A DNA stretch of 64,000 nt, taken from the NCBI RefSeq assembly GCF_900327775.1, contig NZ_OUMZ01000005.1, positions 581,220 through 645,219 of the forward strand, read 5' to 3'. Numbering within the stretch: position 1 is the stretch's first letter; each line of letters starts with the position of its first letter. A model generated the notes under the pieces. That model had not been told where the DNA came from, searched no databases, and saw only the letters and a list, made by a program, of their open reading frames with translations. Below are positions 17,247 through 24,953 of this stretch, piece by piece. Made by a program: the position numbers and the translations under genes. The DNA comes from Roseovarius sp. EL26. Its GTDB lineage: Bacteria > Pseudomonadota > Alphaproteobacteria > Rhodobacterales > Rhodobacteraceae.

Positions 17247-17678
17247 ATGGACGATACTGACCAGCAGCTTATCTCAGCACTTCGGCACAATGCGCGGGCT
17301 TCTTTGTCTGATCTGGCCATAACGCTGGGAGTGTCGCGGACCACTGTGCGCGGGCGGATTGAGCGACTTAAACAAAATGGTGAGATCGTAGGGTTTACCG
17401 TTGTTTTGAAGGGCGAAACCGCGTTGGATCCGGTGCGCGGTTTGATGTCGTTGGGAATTGAAGGGCGCGGAATGGAGAGAATATTGAGGCAACTCAATGG
17501 CCTGCGAGAGGTGCGGGCGATTCATACCACCAACGGGCGCTGGGATCTGATCGTCGAGATTGGAACGGCAACACTGGAGCATCTGGATAAGATTCTCGCG
17601 CAGATCCGCAAGTTTGACGGGATCGCCAGCTCGGAAACCAGCCTGCTGCTGAGCACACGCAAATCTTCGACTGGTTAG
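17247..17678 (+). CDS. Lrp/AsnC-family regulator of the arginine operon
   Basis: A 143-residue regulator (150 if the in-frame ATG at 17226 is used). The HTH is LDALI-like: DDTDQQLISALRHNARASLSDLA, then VSRTTVRGRIERLKQNGEI. The C-terminal RAM/ActD domain follows (GFTVVLKGETAL, VRAIHTTNGRWDLIVEIGT) for amino-acid sensing and oligomerisation. It diverges from arginase. The spacer holds the inverted pair ATTTTG...CAAAAT (17191-17225) and the palindrome CCGCTAAAGCGG (17167-17178), plausible operators. By analogy it is an arginine- or ornithine-responsive activator; this is inference. Confidence 0.88.
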   Translation: MDDTDQQLISALRHNARASLSDLAITLGVSRTTVRGRIERLKQNGEIVGFTVVLKGETALDPVRGLMSLGIEGRGMERILRQLNGLREVRAIHTTNGRWDLIVEIGTATLEHLDKILAQIRKFDGIASSETSLLLSTRKSSTG

Positions 17679-17743
17679 ACGCAAATTTGCGTACAACCTG
17701 TACCACTTGTACGCGGGTTTGGTACGCAACTCGCAGATCTGGG

Positions 17744-18643
17744 TCAGGTGCCGAACTCATCGCAGTAGCATTGCCTTAAGAAGGGGCTGCGGCGGGCGAA
17801 GATGGAGTTGGCAATTCCGACCCCGGTTAGCTCCCACACTCCATAAGTCGGCTCAGTTTGGTGATTGCGCAAATGAACCATGCCTAGATCGCGGCAGATC
17901 TGTTCACCTCCGGCAGAACAGGAGATCGTTCCAATACCATGCAGTAAGACGCCACGGCGGGCTTCGGTCTCCAGAAAATCGATGAAAGATGACAGCAATA
18001 GGGTCGTGGCGGCTTGATGGCCTGGACCAACGGCGAGAATGGGGCAGTAGCCAAAGTAAGTGCCGGGCAGAATAGGACGGTGAATGCGGTCAAGCGAAAG
18101 CTCGGTTTCAACCAGTTCGCCTGAGCGGAAGCGGGCTTCGTCTTCGGGGATGAGAAAAGGCAGGGCCCATTTAGCCACCATCTGGCCATTACACATGACG
18201 GCACACCAGTGATCACGGTGAACCTCGTAGATCGGCCCGAAGATACTTTCGTTGGCCGCAAACTGGGGTGGAACATGCCCCAAAACGTCATCCGCAAATT
18301 CGATTGAGGCACGTGCTGCCGTTTTCCACGAGCCATCAAACGCCGTATTCACCGAATGATCATCAAGTAAGTGGTAGGTGTTGTTGTCTGATGGAGAAGA
18401 GTGACGCGCCTCCCAATCTGTACGGCAGGCCAGAATGTCGGGAGATGCCCAACCAAGCCGTTCGTTTAGTCTGTGTTCAAGATCACCGCGAATGAAAGAG
18501 AGCGAGCGCTCGTATTTGCTGATCGCTTCGATGCTCACCCCTAAAATCTCGGCCAGACCTTCTTGTGTGACACGCCCGTGGGTGCCATTGCGTGCGCGCC
18601 AATCTTTTAGTTTGCGGGCAAAGAGAGATGCGTCATGGGCCAT
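17744..18643 (-). CDS. XRE-type HTH protein with uncharacterised sensory domain
   Basis: A 299-residue protein. An N-terminal Cro/CI-type HTH spans ~6-70 (FARKLKDWRARNG, VTQEGLAEILGVSIEAISKYERSLSF). The remaining ~200 residues (ASIEFADDVLG... to YCDEFGT) make an alpha/beta domain with a segment GIGTISCSAGGEQICRDLGMVHL near the end that looks like the acetyl-CoA-binding side of GNAT folds. I cannot confirm GNAT. It may sense a small molecule or an acyl group. It stands alone, convergent with the Lrp-type gene. Confidence 0.7.
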   Translation of the reverse strand: MAHDASLFARKLKDWRARNGTHGRVTQEGLAEILGVSIEAISKYERSLSFIRGDLEHRLNERLGWASPDILACRTDWEARHSSPSDNNTYHLLDDHSVNTAFDGSWKTAARASIEFADDVLGHVPPQFAANESIFGPIYEVHRDHWCAVMCNGQMVAKWALPFLIPEDEARFRSGELVETELSLDRIHRPILPGTYFGYCPILAVGPGHQAATTLLLSSFIDFLETEARRGVLLHGIGTISCSAGGEQICRDLGMVHLRNHQTEPTYGVWELTGVGIANSIFARRSPFLRQCYCDEFGT

Positions 18644-18792
18644 GCCATAAGCATGACATCCGCCCTATCACTTCGCCAAGTGAATTCGGGGTGATTTACG
18701 GGTTGTTACGGGTTCTACCGGATCGAGGCCGTGGTTTGATGTCCGACACAGGGGCAGGGTGATTGCAGGTTTTCAATCGCAGGAGGCACGCC

Positions 18793-18957
18793 ATGACTCG
18801 CCGCATTTCATCGCTGACACAGGTTAGTGTTCTGACCAGTGTTCCGTTTTCTTCAAACCTAAAAGGCGCGCGTTGCCGGCACAATCAACCCGTGGACCCG
18901 GATGATTGGTATACAAAGGATCGTCGCCAAAGGGCCAAGCTGTGCCAAAAGATTTGA
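18793..18957 (+). CDS. possible 54-residue protein
   Basis: The frame begins MTRRISSLTQVSVLTSVPFS, preceded by a textbook AGGAGG six bases before the ATG. The rest is basic and rich in Arg/Lys/Gln, with a single DPDDWYTKDRRQR segment and no recognisable domain. It may be a genuine small protein or the front end of a gene whose remainder has been lost. There is nothing to choose between these from the sequence. Confidence 0.3.
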   Translation: MTRRISSLTQVSVLTSVPFSSNLKGARCRHNQPVDPDDWYTKDRRQRAKLCQKI

Positions 18958-19149
18958 TGAGGCAATCTGATTCGCAGTGACGGATGACTGTTGGATAGTG
19001 CTGATCTTAGGCTTCTTGCATAAATGATCTGAAACGGAACCGTCGTGCGTACCTGATCGTGTTGACCATAATCTTAGGTGGTTCATCCAACGGCGGCTAA
19101 GCGGGACGAAACCGCCGTTCGCTTTTGCAGATTGAATGTCTGTTTCTGC

Positions 19150-19180
19150 GTTTTGCGGCCCCGAAGCAGGACCGCAAAAC
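19150..19180 (-). terminator. hairpin after the 104-residue protein gene
   Basis: GTTTTGCGG and CCGCAAAAC form a perfect 9-bp stem with a 13-base loop, seven bases after the stop codon of the gene at 19187-19501. No clear T run follows, so termination is likely but not certain. Confidence 0.5.
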
Positions 19181-19186
19181 TCTTGT

Positions 19187-19501
19187 TCAATGTGTTTCAA
19201 GCGAGACATAGACATCCATCTCGGCTTCATGGTCGAAGTCACTGAGGTCCATGACTGAAAAGAACATCGCGCAAACGGGCGATTCCATTTCTTTCTTGAT
19301 AACGTCTTGGTAGTCGTCGCGGCTTCGGAACTGGACGATATCGAGGTAGGTTCCGTCAGACTTGCGAACAAGCTCACGACGCAACACGCCTGCTTCATGC
19401 GCGACAAAGTCCTTTTGGAACGCCTTCGAGGCTGCAAGCAGATCGGCCTCAGTTTTACCCTCAGCAAGTTTGATGGGTGCAAGAACAGTAACTGGTGACA
19501 T
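19187..19501 (-). CDS. small antibiotic-biosynthesis-monooxygenase-like protein
   Basis: A 104-residue protein of the dimeric alpha/beta barrel type: VTVLAPIKLAEGKTEADLLAAS, then VLRRELVRKSDGTYLDIVQFRSRDDYQDVIKKEMESP. This strand-helix pattern fits the ABM/EthD-like superfamily, which includes quinol and heme monooxygenases as well as proteins of no known activity. No cofactor residues can be assigned. It diverges from a WYL-domain regulator whose start lies 76 bp away, which probably controls it. Confidence 0.65.
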   Translation of the reverse strand: MSPVTVLAPIKLAEGKTEADLLAASKAFQKDFVAHEAGVLRRELVRKSDGTYLDIVQFRSRDDYQDVIKKEMESPVCAMFFSVMDLSDFDHEAEMDVYVSLETH

Positions 19502-19576
19502 CTTTTCTCCTTCAATGGTCGTTGTGTCACGAAGATATTTATTGCTTAATATGACATTTTATGTCGTATTTATGGA

Positions 19577-20308
19577 ATGGCGCGCGCAAATTCATATGAT
19601 CGGCTCAGACGGCTTGAACTTTTGGCAGCACACCTCAAGCAAGAAGGGTTCAGCACCATCAAGGAGCTGGCTGAATCCCATGATGTAAGCGAGCGCACAA
19701 TCTCACGCGATTTGCAGCTGATGCGAGACCAGGGCCTCCCAATTGACTCGGATCGCGGACGCGGTGGCGGCGTTCGGCTGGATCGTCACTGGGGCATCGG
19801 GCGCCTCAACTTGAGCTACCCTGAAGCGGTCGACCTTCTAATCAGCATTTCCGTTGCCGAGCAGATGAAGTCACCGATTTTCCTTGCGAACCTAGCATCC
19901 ATCAGACGGCAACTCATCGCCTCATTCTCGGCGGAGAAAAGGGAGAGAGTTGATCGGCTAAAGTCTCGAATACTGATCGGCGAGACGGCTTCGACCTTCG
20001 TTCAAGGGTCAGTTGTTTTGGCCGATGGTAAGGCGGTCCAGAAACTGCACCAGGGTTTTCTCGATCAGACAAACGTGAGTATCCGCTATAAGGACGACGA
20101 TAAGATCACCACCCGCGAGATAGAAGCGCATTACCTTCTACTGAACTATCCGATCTGGTATGTGCTTGCCGTCGATCACCTCCGCGACGCTATGCGAACA
20201 TTCCGTTGCGATCGGGTCCTAAGCGCTGAGCTCACCGACACGAAGTTTCAGGTTTTGTCGAAGACAAGCTTCGCCCAGTCCTTGGAGGGGAACAAACTGC
20301 TGAAATAG
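19577..20308 (+). CDS. YafY-type HTH/WYL-domain regulator
   Basis: A 243-residue regulator. N-terminal HTH_11 domain: LRRLELLAAHLKQEGFSTIKELAESHDVSERTISRDLQLMRDQGLPI, with the usual DRGRGGGVRL wing. The C-terminal half (~140-225) corresponds to a WYL-like ligand domain, although the W-Y-L triplet itself appears as IWYVLAVDHLRD. Such regulators typically control a gene transcribed in the opposite direction, here the ABM-like protein. Ligand unknown. Confidence 0.8.
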   Translation: MARANSYDRLRRLELLAAHLKQEGFSTIKELAESHDVSERTISRDLQLMRDQGLPIDSDRGRGGGVRLDRHWGIGRLNLSYPEAVDLLISISVAEQMKSPIFLANLASIRRQLIASFSAEKRERVDRLKSRILIGETASTFVQGSVVLADGKAVQKLHQGFLDQTNVSIRYKDDDKITTREIEAHYLLLNYPIWYVLAVDHLRDAMRTFRCDRVLSAELTDTKFQVLSKTSFAQSLEGNKLLK

Positions 20309-20416
20309 AAACGCGGTCATTCAGCACCTGCGCAGCATCCGCCACAATGAGCTCAGAGCGGACCTTTTTACAAGTGCCGCTTGGTCCTTTGGGTCACAAC
20401 GTGAGGTGTCTGTTTG

Positions 20417-20863
20417 TCAAGCCACCGAAAGACAGGCGCATTTGGCCTTGTGGTTGATGGCTTGCGATGTGCTGCCTTGCAGGAGTGCGCCGACGTTTCC
20501 CAGACCACGGCGACCGGTGACAATCAGGTCTGCGCCGCAGTTTTCGGCATAATTTGTAATGTGGTCGGCGGGGTCACCATTTTTCAGATGTGCCTGCGTA
20601 ACGTCGATATTGCAGGTTTTTGCGACGGCTTTGCCAGTTTCAAGAATTTTGTTTCCTGCATCCTCGACCTCTTTTGGCGATGGCATGGTCGTGGCAACGT
20701 GGTAGCCCGGCACAGCACCCATCGCAAATGCGACTGTTTGGGGTTGGGGGGTATGGATCAGGTGGATCTCAGACGCGTATTTCTGTGCCATGTCACAGGC
20801 GACACGCAGCGCATGTTCCGCAGAGTCCGATCCGTCGATTCCAACGACAATATTCTTGAACAT
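20417..20863 (-). CDS. universal stress protein, UspA family (copy 1)
   Basis: A 148-residue single-domain Usp. VVGIDGSDSAEHAL opens the fold and the ATP-binding loop GRRGLGNVGALLQGSTS matches G-2x-G-9x-G(S/T), so it should bind ATP. Start at ATG 20863 because AAAGGAGG lies eight bases upstream; the frame stays open further through the tandem repeat, but no such site serves the earlier ATGs. Nearly every landmark is shared with the next gene upstream (21009-21455), showing a tandem duplication. Confidence 0.9.
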   Translation of the reverse strand: MFKNIVVGIDGSDSAEHALRVACDMAQKYASEIHLIHTPQPQTVAFAMGAVPGYHVATTMPSPKEVEDAGNKILETGKAVAKTCNIDVTQAHLKNGDPADHITNYAENCGADLIVTGRRGLGNVGALLQGSTSQAINHKAKCACLSVA

Positions 20864-20882
20864 ATCCTTTCCTCCTTTGATG

Positions 20883-20936
20883 AAAGCATCCAAAGCATCC
20901 AAAGCATCCAAAGCATCCAAAGCATCCAAAGCATAC
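20883..20936. repeat. 9-bp tandem repeat in the uspA leader
   Basis: Five perfect copies of AAAGCATCC (plus strand) and a sixth ending in AC, running from 20883 to 20936. They lie 20 bp before the ATG of UspA copy 1, just upstream of its ribosome-binding site and probably within its 5' leader. A unit of nine keeps any upstream frame open (reading Ala-Leu-Asp repeatedly). Such arrays change copy number by slippage. Confidence 0.9.
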
Positions 20937-21008
20937 GCTAGACGTATTCTGCCGACATTGACCTGCATCAATAGAGGGAGCTGTCGTTGATTGTGGTTGG
21001 TCGGAGTG

Positions 21009-21455
21009 TCAGGTCACCGAAAGACAGGCGCATTTGGCCTTGTGATTGACGGCTTGTGAGGTGCTGCCTTGGATGAGGGCGCCAAGACTGCCCAAACCAC
21101 GCCGGCCGGTAACGATCAGGTCGGCCTCGCAGGCCTCGGCATATTCGGTGATCTGGTTGGCTGGGTCACCAGATTTTAAATGTGCTTGCGCAATGTCGAC
21201 ACCGCCGGTCTTTGCAATGGCCTTTCCTGCATCCAAAATCTTGTTACCTGCGGTTTTGACCTCGTCCGAGGTGGGCATGGATGTTGCTGTGTGATAGCCA
21301 GTCAGCGCGCCCATCGCAAATGCAACTGTTTGTGGTTGTGGGACATGGATCAGGTGGATTTCGGCCGCAAATTTTTGCGCTAGTTCACAGGCGACGCGCA
21401 GCGCATTGTCTGAGATTTCTGATCCGTCAATTCCGACGACAATGGTCTTGAACAT
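21009..21455 (-). CDS. universal stress protein, UspA family (copy 2)
   Basis: A 148-residue paralogue of the neighbouring Usp, of identical length and very similar throughout (shared HLIH-PQPQTVAFAMGA, NHKAKCACLSV, and the ATP loop GRRGLGSLGALIQGSTS). It lies 145 bp upstream of copy 1's ATG on the same strand. It lacks the tandem repeat in its leader. Usp proteins of this type bind ATP and help survival in starvation or low oxygen; the exact role is unknown. Confidence 0.9.
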   Translation of the reverse strand: MFKTIVVGIDGSEISDNALRVACELAQKFAAEIHLIHVPQPQTVAFAMGALTGYHTATSMPTSDEVKTAGNKILDAGKAIAKTGGVDIAQAHLKSGDPANQITEYAEACEADLIVTGRRGLGSLGALIQGSTSQAVNHKAKCACLSVT

Positions 21456-21541
21456 AATATCACCCGGTCATTGTAAGTAATGGCAGTATAACCGGCTTTG
21501 GTTTTACCGCCACTGATTTAGCTGAACCTTGGGGTGTTGGG

Positions 21542-21793
21542 TTAGCTGCCTGCCATGCCCGCCAACATGGCAAAGAGCGCAACGATGTGGATGAGCATGA
21601 TGGCGCGATCGTTCCACAAGATGCCAACCGTGCCCCAGCCTAGAACACCGATCAGGAATAGATAGAGGTTCCACGGTGTCCAGCCAAAGGCGGTGGCGGT
21701 GTAGCCCATGATCTGGATAACAGAGGCAAGCCATTTAATGATGAAAGCGATGCGCTCGGAACGGTCGGGGGGGAGGATTTGATCAGACTGCAT
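21542..21793 (-). CDS. small membrane protein (possibly DUF6552)
   Basis: An 83-residue protein with two to three hydrophobic segments (IIKWLASVIQIMGYTATAFG, YLFLIGVLGWGTVGIL, LIHIVALFAMLAGM). The pattern of a conserved TPWN motif followed by WNDRAIM resembles a small integral membrane family of the Rhodobacteraceae that I believe is listed as DUF6552; this name is from memory. Its start overlaps the end of the SDR gene by 11 bp, so the two are probably cotranscribed. Function unknown. Confidence 0.65.
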   Translation of the reverse strand: MQSDQILPPDRSERIAFIIKWLASVIQIMGYTATAFGWTPWNLYLFLIGVLGWGTVGILWNDRAIMLIHIVALFAMLAGMAGS

Positions 21794-22487
21794 TGGTCAA
21801 CCCCCCGTCAACGCGCAGGTTCTGGCCTGTCATGTATGTGCTGCCGGATGACGCCAGATAACCGATTAGCGAGGAGACCTCGGCCACGGTGCCATACCGC
21901 CCCATGGGAATGCGGGCTTTGCGGTCATCTGTTTCGGGCAGGCTGTCGATGAAGCCGGGCAAGACATTGTTCATGCGAATCCCCTGGGTGGCATAACGAT
22001 CAGCGTAGAGTTTGGAGAAGGCGGCGAGGCTGGCACGGAAGACGCCGGAGGTGGGAAACAGTGGATCGGGCTCAAACGCGGCAAAGGTCGAGATGTTGAT
22101 GATTGATCCACTGCCTTGCCCTTGCATGATTGGTGTGACCAAACGGGTGGGGCGGATGACGTTCATCAGATAGTAGTCCATTCCCAGATGCCAGTCGTCA
22201 TCCGAGATATCGAGCACGTCCCCCTTGGGGCCATGACCGGCGGAATTGACTAGTACATCAACGCGCCCCCAACGGGATTTTGCGCCCTCGACCAGTGTGG
22301 CCAGATCACCAGGGATAAGGTTGGAGCCGGTGACACCAAAACCACCCAGTTCATTGCCCAGGGCCTCGCCCTTGCCGGAGGAGGACAGGATGCCAACCCG
22401 AAAACCATCGGCGGCCAGGCGCCGGGCTGCGGCGGCGCCAAGACCACTGCCACCTGCAGTGATGAGTGCTACTTTTTCTACTGACAT
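21783..22487 (-). CDS. SDR-family oxidoreductase
   Basis: A 234-residue short-chain dehydrogenase. Cofactor loop: ALITAGGSGLGAAAARRLAADGF (TGxxxGxG-like, with AGGSGLG). NSAGHGPKGD gives the NAG-type motif. The active-site Ser, Tyr and Lys: serine in IINISTFAAFEPD, while the usual YxxxK is represented by FRASLAAFSKLYAD with no tyrosine at the expected place. The active site may therefore be altered, or the substrate unusual. It diverges from a LysR regulator 97 bp away and overlaps the small membrane protein gene. Confidence 0.8.
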   Translation of the reverse strand: MSVEKVALITAGGSGLGAAAARRLAADGFRVGILSSSGKGEALGNELGGFGVTGSNLIPGDLATLVEGAKSRWGRVDVLVNSAGHGPKGDVLDISDDDWHLGMDYYLMNVIRPTRLVTPIMQGQGSGSIINISTFAAFEPDPLFPTSGVFRASLAAFSKLYADRYATQGIRMNNVLPGFIDSLPETDDRKARIPMGRYGTVAEVSSLIGYLASSGSTYMTGQNLRVDGGLTNAV

Positions 22488-22520
22488 GCTGTATTCCTTT
22501 CTCTGTTGTGTTTAATTTAT

Positions 22521-22574
22521 CTGTCTCAAAATAGAATTGCGCGACAGAATTGATTTGTTCTGACAGTAGAATTA
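22521..22574. promoter_or_regulatory. candidate LysR box between SDR and LysR genes
   Basis: CTGTC (22521-22525) and GACAG (22543-22547) form an inverted pair across 17 bases. AGAATT occurs three times (22533, 22546, 22568) with the first two 13 bp apart, and a second TGACAG is at 22561. The spacing suits a LysR-type regulator site controlling both divergent genes. Not proven. Confidence 0.4.
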
Positions 22575-22584
22575 CTATCGCATT

Positions 22585-23466
22585 ATGGATCAACTCCCTC
22601 CTCTCAATGGGCTGCGCGCGTTCGAGGCGTCAGGCCAGTATCTGAGCTTTCGTGCCGCGGCTGATGCGCTGGGCGTGACGCAAGGCGCTGTGGCCCAGCA
22701 GGTGCGCGCCTTGGAGGCCCATCTGGGCATGCCCTTGTTTGAACGGTTACCCAAGGGTTTGGCATTTACGCTGGCTGGGCGTGGGTATCATGCGCGGGTT
22801 CAAGTCGCGTTTGAGGAACTGCGCGAGGCGACCAAAACCCTACGCCCGCAGCCGGGGAAGGTTCTGATCAGCGTGACGCCAACCTTTGCGGCGAAATGGC
22901 TGATCCCCAATCTTGCGGCGTTTTCGCAGGCACATCCCGATATCGATCTGCGGGTTCTGGCCACGGAACGGGTCTCTAGCTTTCACAGTGATGGTATCAA
23001 TCTGGCGGTGCGGCAGGGGCAACCCCCCTTTGGCTCTGGGGTTGAGGCCTCTCATCTGTTCCCGCAGGAAATCATTGCCATTGCCGCGCCGCCCGTGATG
23101 GCGGGGAGATCACTGCCTTTAGCGCCGGATGAGTTGGCGGAGATGCCCAAACTGCATGATGCGCACGATCTTTGGCCAGAATATTTGGCGCGGTTTGGAT
23201 TTCACAACCGCAGTGACAGCGGGGTACGGTTAAGCCAAACTTCATTGGCGATAGACGCTGCACTTGCGGGGCAGGGCGTTGCTCTTGTTGGTCGTTTTCT
23301 TGTCGCGCGCGATATTGAGGAGGGGCGGTTGGTGCAGATCCGGCCCGAGGTGCTAGTGGGGCAGAATGATTTCTATCTTCTGGCTGAAAAACCCGCAAAG
23401 CGTAGCAAAGCCTCTGATGCGGTGCATCAATGGCTTTTGTCGATTGCAGAGAAACAGATTGACTGA
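22585..23466 (+). CDS. LysR-family regulator (GcvA-like)
   Basis: A 293-residue LTTR. The HTH is LNGLRAFEASGQYLSFRAAADALGVTQGAVAQQVRALEAHLGMPLFERLPKGL, split across the usual helices. The substrate domain follows (VLISVTPTFAAKWLIPNLAAFSQAHPDIDLRVLATE), with the GcvA-type WLIP. It faces the SDR gene and very probably regulates it. Its stop lies one base before the DsbB gene, convergent. Confidence 0.88.
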   Translation: MDQLPPLNGLRAFEASGQYLSFRAAADALGVTQGAVAQQVRALEAHLGMPLFERLPKGLAFTLAGRGYHARVQVAFEELREATKTLRPQPGKVLISVTPTFAAKWLIPNLAAFSQAHPDIDLRVLATERVSSFHSDGINLAVRQGQPPFGSGVEASHLFPQEIIAIAAPPVMAGRSLPLAPDELAEMPKLHDAHDLWPEYLARFGFHNRSDSGVRLSQTSLAIDAALAGQGVALVGRFLVARDIEEGRLVQIRPEVLVGQNDFYLLAEKPAKRSKASDAVHQWLLSIAEKQID

Positions 23467-23467
23467 G

Positions 23468-23929
23468 TTAGCCTTTGCGCGCGGCCTGCACCCAGATGCC
23501 GGCCAGAAGCAGGGATAGGATCATGTTCCAGCTGGCCATGGACAGGGTGAACAGCTCCCATGGGACTTCGTCGCAACGAATGACAGGCGCGGCCATGATC
23601 TGATCAAACAGGTCATCCGCTGACATGCCTGATGCGCCAGAAGATGTGCATGTGGCGGGTCCTTCCCACCAGCCGCGCTCCACACCAGTGTGGTAGCCAC
23701 CAACTGCGGCCGTGGATAGTGCGGCCAGCGCGCCGAACCAGCACAAGATACGTGCGGGCAGGGCAAGGGCCAATGCGCCGATGACAACCGCAGCGGCGTG
23801 AGGCCAGCGTTGCCATAGGCACAGCTTGCACGGGGCCATGCCGCCAATGTGTTGAAAGCCAAAGGCCATTGCGAGGGTCAGGGCCGAGCCTGCCGCAGCC
23901 AGCAAGATAAATGTGCGTTGAGCTGTCAT
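23468..23929 (-). CDS. dsbB: disulfide bond formation protein B
   Basis: A 153-residue, four-helix inner-membrane quinone reductase that reoxidises DsbA. The first periplasmic pair is Cys34-Lys-Leu-Cys37 in PCKLCLWQRW, which is characteristic. The second pair is Cys94 (ATCTSSG) and Cys119 (VIRCDEVPW). All four catalytic cysteines are present. Its ATG overlaps the YqaA-type gene's stop by 4 bp, so the two form an operon. No DsbA gene is in the window. Confidence 0.92.
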   Translation of the reverse strand: MTAQRTFILLAAAGSALTLAMAFGFQHIGGMAPCKLCLWQRWPHAAAVVIGALALALPARILCWFGALAALSTAAVGGYHTGVERGWWEGPATCTSSGASGMSADDLFDQIMAAPVIRCDEVPWELFTLSMASWNMILSLLLAGIWVQAARKG

Positions 23930-24504
23930 AGGTGTTTCACCAGATAGAACCCACCAACAAGCAGGATGATGAAGAGGGTGAACATCAACCCAAGGCGTTT
24001 TTCGATGAAGTTACGGATGGGCTCACCAAATTTCCATAGCAGACCCGCGACCAAAAAGAAGCGGATGCCGCGCGCCAGAATGGATGTTGCTATAAACGTC
24101 ATCAGCGGCATGCCAGTCCAACCTGACATGATGGTGATCACCTTGTAGGGGAAAGGGGTGACGCCTGCGGTCAGGACCGCCCAAAACCCGAAGTCGTTAA
24201 ATTTGGTGCTGAACTCGGCCATGGAATCTGCTTTTCCCATGGATTCCAGAATCGGCTGGCCGATTTGTTCAAAGGCAAAGGCGCCGATGGCATAGCCGAG
24301 CATGCCGCCCAGCACAGAAGAGACCAAAGCAACCAACGCGATCAGCCAGGCCCGGTTGGGGCGTGCCAGGATCATCGGGATCATCAAAATGTCAGGCGGT
24401 ATTGGGAAAAATGAGCTCTCGACAAAGGACACACCTGCCAACACCCATAGGGCGCGCGGATGGTCGGCCATTCTGATTGTCCAGTCGTAAAGGCCTTTGA
24501 GCAT
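23926..24504 (-). CDS. YqaA/DedA-type membrane protein
   Basis: A 192-residue polytopic protein (start ATG 24504, MLKGLYDWTIRMADHP; a GTG at 24537 would add 11 residues). The family motif FVESSFFPIPPDILMIPM is at ~27-44, followed by four further hydrophobic segments, GVTPFPYKVITIMSG being the second half motif of the SNARE-associated/VTT domain. DedA relatives move undecaprenyl phosphate or other lipids across the membrane. It is translationally linked to DsbB downstream. Confidence 0.85.
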   Translation of the reverse strand: MLKGLYDWTIRMADHPRALWVLAGVSFVESSFFPIPPDILMIPMILARPNRAWLIALVALVSSVLGGMLGYAIGAFAFEQIGQPILESMGKADSMAEFSTKFNDFGFWAVLTAGVTPFPYKVITIMSGWTGMPLMTFIATSILARGIRFFLVAGLLWKFGEPIRNFIEKRLGLMFTLFIILLVGGFYLVKHL

Positions 24505-24692
24505 GCGCCTGATCCATTTAGTTTTATTGCTTGCCACAGATCACGGGCCAAAGCGCGGGTCAAGAGTGATGGATCGAACATGATGTCGCGGCTCGCGTAT
24601 TCAACGGCCCGCGAAAATTTCGTAAATTATCAAGCAAGGAGCAATTGTAGGGCTGGACCTCGGGTTTCAGCTTCGCTAGAGAAGGCTTCAGT

Positions 24693-24776
24693 GCCCAAGT
24701 GGCGGAATGGTAGACGCAGGGGATTCAAAATCCCCCGCCGCGAGGCGTGCCGGTTCGAGTCCGGCCTTGGGTACCA
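24693..24776 (+). tRNA. tRNA-Leu (anticodon CAA)
   Basis: An 84-base class II tRNA. The acceptor stem GCCCAAG pairs with CTTGGGT (one G-T pair). The anticodon stem GGGGA/TCCCC holds the loop TTCAAAA, so the anticodon is CAA. T arm GGTTCGAGTCC is standard and the CCA end is encoded (24774-24776). Confidence 0.97.
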
Positions 24777-24953
24777 ATTTTTTCCGCAATGAAAACAGTT
24801 GATTGCAATGCGTTCCGTGTTGGCGTCTCTGTCTTGACGTGTGGTGATCTCCCGCGACTCCCATATTCTCGTTCCGCTCTATTCTTGGCGTTTTCGAGCG
24901 GCTTTCGAGAGCGTTTTCCGGCTGGCGAGTCGGCGATTGTTTCAAGAGATTGA

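Larger units (their letters stand above)
18644..19186. other. 543-bp region with no secure gene
   Basis: Non-coding by appearance, apart from one short frame with a strong ribosome-binding site (18793-18957) and a hairpin at 19150-19180. The inverted repeat GGCGGCTAAGCGGGACGAAACCGCC near 19094 is imperfect. No homology to a gene remnant was recognised. Confidence 0.5.

Noticed and set aside
18859..19530. A 223-codon reading frame on the minus strand across the 104-residue protein gene
   Set aside because: It has no domain, is rich in Arg/Ser/Pro/Gln as an out-of-frame shadow would be, and its reading overlaps a better gene in another frame.
20864..20971. N-terminal extension of UspA through the tandem repeat (Ala-Leu-Asp units)
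   Set aside because: The Usp fold starts at ATG 20863, which has an excellent ribosome-binding site; the upstream ATGs do not.
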